A DNA stretch of 64,000 bases from Angiostrongylus vasorum (Eukaryota; Nematoda; Chromadorea; Rhabditida; Metastrongylidae), in assembly GCA_018806985.1 (NCBI GenBank), contig JADANN010000116.1, forward strand, positions 576,501 to 640,500, given 5' to 3'. The position numbers and the translations under genes are program-made. Shown piece after piece: positions 46,591-55,127 of the stretch (its first letter is position 1; every line of letters starts with the position of its first letter). The notes under the pieces are model-generated. The model had not been told where the DNA came from, ran no database searches, and saw only the letters and a program-made list of their open reading frames with translations.

Positions 46591-46845
46591 ACAAAAAAAG
46601 ATAAAGCATTTGGCGTAAATTGATCCCTGTTGGATGCGCCATGCATTCAACTTTATCTAGCAGGTTAGAAGTGCTTTAATGCATATCTGGTCTTACAGTG
46701 ACTCGCGGTAGTCTGTCGATGTATCGAGCCACTGATATTAAACTTTCAGACAGTCTGGTGCCAAGTTACCGAACCTTGAGAGCGGGATCGAACCTATGTG
46801 TATTGCACGGCGTCTCTAGCTAATGCACTCTGTGCATCCTTAAAA
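46590..46845 (-). repeat. SINE-1 copy
   Basis: Minus orientation: AAAAAAGATAAAGC tail, GGCGTAAATTGATCCC, and the promoter end CTCTAGCTAATGCACTCTGTGC. Diverged. Confidence 0.75.
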
Positions 46846-47109
46846 AACTGGTAGCGTCTCGAGTGGGTTGGAATATTATCCGTACTTGAAATGTTACCAA
46901 GTGAAATTCTTTGCGCTAGGGTTCTATCATAATTTTGTTGTGATCACCGGTGAGAAATGATAGCCAAGCAGAATACTGGAAGATCGGAGTGAAGAAAACC
47001 ACTCACTCGAAGTTGCTCCTACGACCTATATTCTACAAACCTCGGCGTTCATCGGTAACTTCATGTTCTTTTTGATCACTAGACACAAAGTTTTTGAGAT
47101 ATTAATTTC

Positions 47110-47400
47110 ACATCAGGGGGCCGATACTACGGTGGTAGTGATATCCGTCATCATGAACGTGGTGCTAGTTCGATTCCGCTCCGGGCCAACCAAGCCTCTC
47201 ATCCCGTTGGGGTCGAGAAATTGGTACCAGACTTGCCTGGAAAAAAAATCCTTCTGCAATCCAAATGGAAACGCTCCAGCCCGGCTATCTCAGGACTCCA
47301 TGGAGAATTGCTAGACCAGCATTCTACGACATTCAGGATGAAATAAAAAACCTTCAAGCAGCAATCGACGCCACACGTAAAAGTTGAAAGAACCTCGTGG
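47110..47400 (+). repeat. SINE-2 reference copy
   Basis: The best plus-strand SINE-2. Head GATACTACGGTGGTAGTGATATCCG (A-box region at 47123-47140, quoted in part as GGTGGTAGTGATA), B box AGTTCGATTCC at 47167-47177, body with TTGGTACCAGACTTGCCTGG, and 3-prime CCTCAAGCAGCAATCGACGCC. The A-box to B-box spacing is tRNA-like. Confidence 0.8.
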
Positions 47401-47404
47401 ACAA

Positions 47405-49000
47405 TGGATGTTGTGGCTTTGAGCTCACAATTTCAAATGAATACCAAGTCGTTGGGAATATTAGTCCTTGTAGACTTTTGTGCGTAAGTCGCTGAGTCGA
47501 ACGCTTTGAGACACTGGATTACAACTTTTTATGATTATAGTAACAATAACAACAATAACAGTAGAATGAAGTATATGGGCGAGTTGAGCGAGATGAACGA
47601 ACTGATGAACGCTGGACGAACAATGCGAACACTCCGAAGACGAATGCAGATGGCTGCTTGTATTACTTCTGTAGTGGGTGGAGCCTTGCCAGAGGGAACT
47701 AGAGAAAGCGCCTAGAGAGAGGTCCCAAAGGTTTCTCTACTAGTACATTTTGATAGGGTTACATGTGAAATGGCGCAGCTGCTCGTACGGAAACTTCGTT
47801 GCAGCGGCAGATACTGGAAAGTATATCCAGCTGATTGCTGCTTATTCGGTGCCCGAACGTCAGACAAAAGAAGAGCGGTGTATTAATAGAAGTTACAGAA
47901 TCCCTTTCCAGCCACCTTCGAGGCAACTGCATTAGATAGTAGGAAGATGTCAAGATAGATTTAAGATGGTTACGGGTGAACGGGAAGCATACGCTGGTAT
48001 AGAAGATACTATTTGGGGGAATAGTTCCTATACTTCCCGCCCCGATTTAAAATGATAACAAGATGTATGTGATTGAGTTTAACAACTGTACCTTAATGCA
48101 TGGAACAAGAAGTGAAATGAGTGCTTTGTACGTGATAGACGTGATTGAAAGGTCAACGTGAATGCTTTTGTGAGAGAAAGCAAAGATGCTTGTTTTAAAG
48201 CAAACAATATACGCGGGAAAGGGAAAGGTGTAGAAATGCTCATCAGCTTGTGAAGGCGGTCTTTTGCTGCGGGTTGTGTGAAATCGTGCATCTGCTACAA
48301 AGCTGGTGGACCTCTGCTCTAGATTGCTTCTTGTTCTGGTGACACACGGTGCAGCACTGAGTGTGAGCGTCGGACGTTGGTGTACCCGTTCGCCTTATTT
48401 ATGGTGATGTTCCATGCTCGTGTTATGAAACAGAACGATGGCAGTGTTGTGGAACAGTAGAATGCTAGCTGGAAGATGGCAGTGTTGTTTAGTAATATAG
48501 TAGAATACTATGCATGCAGAAGAGTATTGTGGATCTGACTGGTTGGGGGTCGTATAGGAACAACGTGGACAACAGTTTAGGAATGGCAATATGCTGTTTG
48601 TATTGGAATACTGTACTTGAGTGTAGTGTTCCGGTTGAAAATTGGAGTTGAAAGAAAGACACAGTTGAGATGACCACGAAACGGTAGTGGTGGACAAGTG
48701 GTTGCAATAATGTCGATTGATTGATTGCCAACTATGTTCCACTGAATGTTCTAACTATGTTCGTGAAGTGTTGTTTCTGGAATAAAATTTATGGGTTCCG
48801 TGATTGTGGTGTTTCCAGGATTTCACAGAAATCATCGGCACATAGTTCGTAAGAACGTGATCAAGTGAAAAAGCGTGGATTCCGGCATTGATGCATTTTA
48901 CATGTGGAAAGTTCGGAATTTGGTACGACTTCATCTTGTGAATGTTCACTCCAATCACTGCACAGTGCTAACCTCAAAAACCGTGGCTTCCCAAAAATAT
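47405..49000. other. Unassigned spacer
   Basis: Several 60-115 codon open frames on both strands with no recognised motif. It may include unrecognised 3-prime sequence of the BEL/Pao element at 49.5-50.4 kb. Confidence 0.35.
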
Positions 49001-49526
49001 TACCGTGGCTATAGCCTTGATTAATTGTATAAGGGAAGAGCAGCTTCTAGCAAGTTTTTTGGCGTGTAAGCCTCCAGAATCAGTAGTTGGCGGTAGCCGC
49101 TTTTTGACGAGATTTTTGTTACTCTGATGAAACACGGCTGGATTGTCAATATCTTTGAGCACTTTTGGTTCTGATATTTGTGAGATAGTGCGAGCGTCGT
49201 TTGGTTGTTTGTTCGCATTTGTTGGAGGAGATGCCTTATATTCGTCTGCCCGTTTATCATTTTCGACGACAGCAGTATTGACTTTCACATGTAAAATATT
49301 CATCACATTTTGCTAAGTCATCTTTGTAATGGTGTAGCACTGAAGCCTCCTTTTGGTCTTGGTAATGTCATCAACTTATCAATTCTGAATTTTTGCTTCT
49401 TCCCGTGTGTAGATATCCCAAACGCGTGGGAAAGAGATGTAGCCCTGATGGAAGTTCGATATGCGGCTTATCTTTTTCTTATGAGAGCCCACATTTGGCC
49501 TCATCCTAATGCAATAGAAGGCTTTA

Positions 49527-50400
49527 TTATGGACTTGTTTCAGTGATGTCGACTTGTGTGCTGTGCTTCTGGACGAAGTCTATATCCTCCGGACAGATAG
49601 CTACTGGTTGATAAGGCTTAGTGATAGTGCTGTGTGTAAACAGGATTAAGGAAACTGGTTGACGATCCGCTTCCCATGCTTCTAATAGGACCTTCCTTGA
49701 AAGGTATTCTGGTACGTCATTAGAACCAAAGGTGATGAGACGTAGTTTGGTTTCCCCACATTGTGGGTAATTGAAGTTCTTGTGCAAGTTTGTCGTGAAT
49801 AAATGATAATACAGCTCCAGTACCTAACACGACTGACAATTTTTTGTAGTTGGTTTGCTGTGTGATTCAGTACAGTCATTTCACCTGTGGGTATAAATGC
49901 TGACTGTAAGGTCTTGCTTGGCCTTAATGTCACCTTTATTTCCTACGTTCTATGAAGGAAATACGAACGTTTTTCTCTTTGTTTCTAAGTAAAAACAGAA
50001 TGTTGTGTGATGTCGTTTCTGGGATTTGAGGCACGAAGATTTATTGCTTGGGATTGTATTGCGAGATGGAGATGCACACAGATGGCATAGCTTACTATTT
50101 TTGAGGTAGCGATGCCTTTCTTGAGGTGTTTTGTATTTGTTGCAGTTGAAAGGCTTGTGGTTGTCCTTACAGTGCATGCAAGTGAATGGGATGGCTGTGA
50201 TTTCCAGTGGATATCTCTATCTCTGTTAAAGCTTGTGGTATTAACAGGAGCTGATGAGGTAGTCTGGGATGATATTAATTCCTCATCAGTTATGTGTTCT
50301 TCAAGATATTCTGGAAGATGTGGCATATTAAAATTTGTCAGATGCAGTGATCTTTTTGCTCAGGACCCTGTGCTGAGTGTCAGCTGGAAATTCCGATAGT
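49527..50400 (-). mobile_element. BEL/Pao LTR-retrotransposon gag-protease remnant
   Basis: The minus strand encodes, in order, a Cys/His-rich segment (CKDNHKPFNCNKY, then LCHLCASPS, then KRHHTTFC; about 49990-50177), a short gag tail, and a retroviral-type aspartic protease around 49780-49850 reading LGTGAVLSFIHDKLAQEL. A segment follows with YQPVAICPEDIDFVQKHS. The zinc-knuckle plus protease arrangement is typical of BEL/Pao elements. The protease active site is GTG rather than DTG, so the catalytic Asp is lost. No RT, integrase or LTR was recognised. Confidence 0.75.
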
Positions 50401-50479
50401 ACCTTTTGGAACATGCGGTGGTTGTCCACGTTTTCTCCTTTTTGGGTTAGTTGGCCTTCTCCTTTTATTTTCGGATTTT

Positions 50480-50930
50480 TGGAGTTATTCTAAAACGCTT
50501 CGAGAGTTTTACGCGCTGATGACTTGGATTCCTGTGTGAGGATAGTGACTTCTATTTAATCTTCTCCGTTATGTTTCTGTGTCCCATACGCGCCTAGTGG
50601 AGTGTTTGGTTTCAGTTTAGTTTTTTTCAATTTAGATTTACCGGTCTACCCGTTTCGCCAAAGTATTCGTCCCCACACGCTTTTTCAAGATATTAGGTAT
50701 ACCTTGCCCGAACTCATGCAATCACCATCTGTGCCGTTAGGGCATATTAAACAGTTTTTCGTTGTACACATACGGTCATGAAGGCGGTTACGAACAAGCT
50801 GGCGTCTTACACTGTCTGTTGGTATTTCTATACCTTTTATCGAATATCGACTAATAGAAAGGGTCTTGGAAAAATAGCTTTATTTGGCTAACGTTTCGAC
50901 GTCTTCGCCTTACTTAAAACAGATGGCCGG
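50480..50930 (-). mobile_element. PLE GIY-YIG fragment with hammerhead end
   Basis: Minus-strand fragment equivalent to 5480-5830 of PLE 1 (CGGTCTACCCGTTTCGCCAAAGTATTCG on the plus strand at 50642 in part, and CCGTTAGGGCATATTAAACAG). It is followed at 50880-50930 by a family B type core region (TTTGGCTAACGTTTCGACGTC). The adjacency of a PLE body with a family B core links the two groups. Confidence 0.65.
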
Positions 50931-51254
50931 AGTCGAAGGTCCACAGTCGCTCGTCTTCGCCTAATGGGTCTTCGTCATAGTATCGCACCGAATCTTCTTC
51001 ACTGGAACACCGTTCGATCTGAGCATCCTCAACGGGCATCGGTCTTTCACACTAGACTATTGTTATCGATAGTGATTGTTTGCTGACAATCGTTTACATT
51101 TCTATATAATTGTGAACTTTATCTGCATGCTTTTTTCAATTCATCCACAAAGGGTTTCAGGAAACCTGGTGATTAGAGTTTCGGTTGAAAAAAATACGTT
51201 AGAGGTTTCTTAGGACTTCTGCTTGGAAGGGCTTAGTATTCCAGCGTTCTCTGG

Positions 51255-51707
51255 TTGCTTGTGACTTTCGTGACTTCAAAATCTATTGATAAAGAGCGCA
51301 TAGAACAAAATCCACAGCGCTATTGCATGTCTAGCGGTGGCTGCACAGCATTTGCAGGATTTTCTGCACGAGAAGGAAAAAATTCCTCGAAAATAATCCA
51401 GAACATCGTCGTCAAACAGGATAAACTACGGCAGGTGCGTGAATTAATTATGAAATTCAATCGTGCATAAAAATAAATGGCTATTGAAAACATGGCACAC
51501 TTCATCAGCGGTCCCAAGCACCTCAACTATCACTATGGCGAAAGCTTAATCGTTAAAGTTTTGTCCTTCTGCTGCTTTTTTTATAGAGGTGCAGATGCAA
51601 ACTGCTACAAATTCTTAGGAGCAGCTGAATATTTCCGTTTAAAAACTGGTCAACGACTTCTAAAAATCACTGCGGCATTTTACCTGTATCACCTATCCTC
51701 TCGATGA
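51255..51707 (+). CDS. Hypothetical small gene or 3-prime exons
   Basis: Two consecutive open segments: 51255-51470 (71 codons; contains RYCMSSGGCTAFAGFSAREG; possible donor CAG/GTGCGT at 51434) and 51477-51707 (76 codons, ending KITAAFYLYHLSSR). A possible acceptor TTTTTTATAG at about 51581-51590 precedes GADANCYKFLGAAEYF. An AATAAA lies 26 nt after the stop. The function is unknown and no family was recognised. The poly(A) signal and splice sites argue for a real 3-prime end, but the exon joins are unproven. Confidence 0.35.
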
Positions 51708-51732
51708 CTCTCATATCAGTAAATTAAGCGTC

Positions 51733-51738
51733 AATAAA
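51733..51738 (+). terminator. Polyadenylation signal after hypothetical gene
   Basis: AATAAA in GTCAATAAAGGC, 26 nt downstream of the stop at 51707. Confidence 0.4.
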
Positions 51739-51739
51739 G

Positions 51740-52200
51740 GCTCCATTTTCTATGCCACGTGCAAATCTAGCGCAATGATTGTTGCTTACACTATTGACTC
51801 ATAGTGCACCATATTTTTTCTCAAGGATCTTTCTAACGATGTTTAACCACAGAACCAATGGTCTTGCTGTTGTGCGCTTCACATTTTTTTGAGAACAACT
51901 CGCTAGCGTCCTCTTTCGTCAGTGGCAATTAGGGGCACATTGCGTCTTTATCTCACTTCATGTAAGATACGGTGTAGCAAACGGAAGACGCTTTACCCGA
52001 TGTAGATCGGATTTTCGGTATTTGTGATAAACGAAGCTTTCTCTCGACATTGCGTTCGATAAAACTAGGTGATTTCCTCCAACTTGACAATGCTGAGGCT
52101 ACTGAGATACACGTTAAAGCAAGAGAAACAGAGAAAAAAAGTTAAGTTCTTCAATCACCTCGTTCCCGTCTGCTGAACTCAGCAACTATTTCACTAGTTA
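51740..52200. other. Unassigned spacer
   Basis: No gene or repeat recognised. Confidence 0.35.
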
Positions 52201-52510
52201 ACCTTTTTTTTATTTACTGCCTATTACAGTTTTTCATGGCAGAGTATTATGTGTAATATAATTACAATGATGCTGAGAATGTTTGCAAAACTCCTAACCG
52301 CAGATGTTTGCGGCAGGGAGCTATTACCCTTTCCGGGGGCTAACGCGTTTAGCACCACACCATGAGGATCCTTCGTTTCGCCTGTCTCTCAGCTAGTTCT
52401 ATCGATCAGCGCCATCAGGAATCATCAGTCACCCATCAACGGGATTGATTGATAGGACTAGCTGAGAGACAGGCGAAACGAAGGACCCGCATGGTGTGGT
52501 GAAGGACGCA
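52200..52510. repeat. Head-to-head SINE-3 pair
   Basis: A full minus-orientation SINE-3 (52205-52450), starting at a TTTTTTTTATTTACTGCC tail, meets a plus-orientation fragment (52445-52505: GGACTAGCTGAGAGACAGGC, CATGGTGTGGTG). The second copy breaks off inside the A-box region. Second example of the inverted dimer seen at 21.7 kb. Confidence 0.8.
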
Positions 52511-52734
52511 ACGATGACCAGCGTTTCCATAAATTTCCTATTGAGAGTGACCAGTATTTGTTTGTTTTACATAATCTTTGTTGCTACAAAAATGATATCA
52601 CCACTATACCGGCGATGATGCGGCTGTTTGTTCTTGGGCTTCACTCTAATCAATTACCATTGGAGTCTTTGCTCGACTTCATTGCGAAGCGAGGTGAAAT
52701 AGATTGCGACATTGGGATCTGCCTGTTTAAAATG

Positions 52735-52865
52735 ATGAAATTCAGGCCGTGAAACTAGTGCATAGCAGATCATGAAGGATATTTGTTCACTAAGTAAAGG
52801 TGCTATGAGCGTTCGGAGTTTTCATGACCTCCTCTGTATCAAGTTTGTCGAAGATCTTTTCTTCC
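52735..52865. repeat. Short repeat upstream of astacin 4
   Basis: Related to 7440-7570 and 35960-36080 (ACTAGTGCATAGCAG.TCATGA.GGAT, TTTTCATG). Confidence 0.5.
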
Positions 52866-52869
52866 TCAC

Positions 52870-53235
52870 CTCCATTTGATCAATTCCAGTCTGTTGACTT
52901 CAACACGCTGTTCCTCCCAAGCCTTTCAGAAATCCAAATTTGAAGTTGAATCATTCGAAAGTAGATGACTTTGCACTGGTGTGATCGTGCTTACAGGAAT
53001 CCAAGTAAGCAGAGGCCTCATCTTCATCATAGCTTTACATAAGAGCATGGAAGACTTCCAAGCAGTTAAGCACAAGAAAACTGGTAAACAACTCTTGTTT
53101 CATGTCTTAATGAGTTGTAGCACCAATCTTCACTTACCAGTGTTTTTTTACGGCAAATAACAAGTAGGAAAGCATGATATTCCATGGATTAGCTACGACA
53201 CAGTATAGGAAAGCAATATTTTTCAAACCTATGAT
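52870..53235. other. Unassigned spacer
   Basis: No gene or repeat recognised. Confidence 0.35.
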
Positions 53236-53239
53236 TATT

Positions 53240-53380
53240 TAAGCTTGATAACACGAAGTTGACAAAGATGTTTGTTCGGCTAACGTCTCGACGTCTTCGT
53301 CTTCATTAGAGCAGATGATCTAAATCGATGGTCCTCTGGATGAAGACGTAGAAACGTTAGCCGAATAAGAGCTGCTGGGT
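53240..53380. repeat. Palindromic hammerhead element (family B), internally deleted
   Basis: Left core TTCGGCTAACGTCTCGACGTC...TTAGAGC at 53275-53312 (-). Right core GGATGAAGACGTAGAAACGTTAGCCGAATAA at 53337-53368 (+, in part). The centre is reduced to about 25 nt. Confidence 0.7.
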
Positions 53381-53394
53381 TGTTGGCCAGGTCC

Positions 53395-54015
53395 ACACGA
53401 ACCACAGTTACCCTTTCCGGGGAGTCGAGTGATATCCTCTGCACTACTGAGGCCTTTGCCTTGCCTTTCTCTCAGCCAGTTCCCACCTAACCGTGTTATC
53501 AGCAGTCACCCGTCAATATTTACTTATAAATTTCTGCATGAGTGAGCTGACACAGAGTTGATATAAAAACTTTCATCCGGGTAACGCTTCGGCTCCTTCG
53601 CCTTCTTCAGAGGTGCATCGATCCGGGTCGATAGTTCACATGGCGACAAGGACCAGCTGTGGACCGTAGACTCGGATCGACGCTGCTCTGAGGAATGCGA
53701 AGGCTCCGAAAAGTTAGCCGGATAAAAAATTGTTATACCTCGTGTCAGCTCACCCACATAGAAATTTGTAAATAAATACTGACGGGTGTTTGCTGATGGG
53801 ATTGTTAGGTAGAAAATTAGCTGAGGGAAAGGCCAGCTAAGGATCTCAGTGGCGCACTGGCTAACACGTGGCTCTCCGGAAAGGGTAATCAGAGGTTTGA
53901 ATCTGGCCTGAGGTTCAGGTTTTGGAAATATCTCAGCATCATAGTGGTTGTATTTCACATCATGCCTTGCCGTGAAAAAATTACTCTAAGCAGTAACTAA
54001 AAAGTTGACATTGCA
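53395..54015. repeat. 620-bp composite palindrome: SINE-3 and hammerhead arms
   Basis: From both ends inward: SINE-3 minus (53395-53525) against SINE-3 plus (53770-54015). The complementary stretch CACCCGTCAATATTTACTTA / TAAATAAATACTGACGGGTG lies at the inner SINE borders. Then come hammerhead-like cores at 53575-53612 (-) and 53690-53728 (+), and a centre near 53650. SINE-3 and the family B core are thus parts of the same inverted repeat here, with the right SINE arm longer. Confidence 0.75.
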
Positions 54016-54104
54016 AATAGACATTGCCTGGCACTAATGACAAATGCACAAAGTGACTCCATTTACATTTTCCATGGAAGTTTTCTCTCCGTAAAAGAAC
54101 ATAA

Positions 54105-54380
54105 GATAGAGCTTTTGGCGTTGATCAATACCGGAGGGATGCGCCGTGCATTTGACTTCATTAGGCATCGCTAGAATTGATTGAATGCATATCTGGCCTA
54201 CACATTGACTCGCAGTGGCCTACGATGTATCGAGTCAGCGCTGCTGTCCCCCCAGACAAGTGTGGTGCCAGTTTGCCGACGCCGGAGCGATGAAAGTTTT
54301 GGTAGCCCTGGAACGCAGGATTGAACCCATGTATTACATATTGCATTGCGCCTCTAACTACTACGCTACAAGTGCTCTTT
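54105..54380 (-). repeat. SINE-1 copy
   Basis: Minus orientation: AGCTTTTGGCGTTGATCAAT at 54110, GGATGCGCCGTGCATTTGAC, and the promoter end CTCTAACTACTACGCTACAAG. Confidence 0.8.
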
Positions 54381-54519
54381 CTCTCCAAACGTGTGTAAAT
54401 ACGTGCACCCTGAATTGGCTCTCACATTGTAACCATGATTTTAGTTATTTTTTTACTTCTTAAAATACTCCGTTTTATTTTTTCACATTTTGTGGTTTAA
54501 GCGAGCACCCGTTGTGGAG

Positions 54520-54770
54520 TAGCTAGGATCACTTCGATTCGGGTGATTGCTGATGGCATAGATCGATAGAACTAGCTGAGAGACAGGCGAAACGAAGGAC
54601 GCGCATGGTGTGGTGGTGAACGCGTAACTCCCCGGAAACGACAATAGCGCGTTCGTTCCCAACCGCAGACACCTGCGGTCCGGAGTTTTGCAATTATCTC
54701 AGCATCATTGAAGTTAAATTTTGCAATATACTCCGCAATTAGAAAGAGTAGGCGGTAAACAATAAGCTGA
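54520..54770 (+). repeat. SINE-3 copy
   Basis: Plus orientation and well preserved: GAACTAGCTGAGAGACAGGC, GTGTGGTGGTGAACGCG (54608), GCGTTCGTTCCCAACC, GTTTTGCAATTATCTCAGC, ending in AGGCGGTAAACAATAAGC. Confidence 0.9.
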
Positions 54771-54839
54771 AAAAGTGTTATGAGTTTATGTAAAACTTTA
54801 AGACCACAGCAAATACAGATGATGGCTGAATATGGACCT

Positions 54840-55085
54840 TGTTTCAATAATAAGCTAACACGAGGTTATATTTATTTGGCTGACGCTTCGACGTCTTCGT
54901 CTTCTTCAGAGCCGATGATCATATTTGGTAGTCTGCACTTGTTCATCTTCTCGATGTGGTATTTTCGTCATCGTGCCCAGTTGGATGTTCTTCAGTGGAG
55001 CACCGCTCAAATGAAGAGCTTCACTCGAAGGCGCTCTTTTATATAGGAGGATTGCTGTTGATGTGATTATCCATTGAGAGAGAGT
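54840..55085 (-). repeat. Family B left arm upstream of astacin 4
   Basis: Single arm with a good core at 54878-54913, an AATAAGCTAACACGAGGTTAT end and a short body. The matching right arm is missing. It ends about 40 nt before the astacin 4 start. Confidence 0.65.
54878..54913 (-). ncRNA. Hammerhead ribozyme candidate, family B
   Basis: On the minus strand: GGCT (stem I), CTGAAGA, A, stem II GACG/CGTC, GAAGCGTC (GAAA changed to GAAG), AGCC (stem I partner). Four-pair stem II here versus GGC/GCC in the PLE group shows compensatory change in the same position. Confidence 0.6.
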
Positions 55086-55124
55086 GTAGAGAGTTAACTG
55101 GCTTTGTTGAAACTAGAGTATTCA

Positions 55125-55127
55125 AGG
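55125..55127 (+). promoter_or_regulatory. Candidate trans-splice acceptor, astacin 4
   Basis: TATTCAAG ends at 55126, one base before the ATG, in the same position as in the other astacin genes. Confidence 0.35.

Noticed and set aside
53524..53958. 144-codon minus-strand open frame
   Set aside because: It lies wholly within the SINE-3/hammerhead palindrome; no codon-level conservation is evident.
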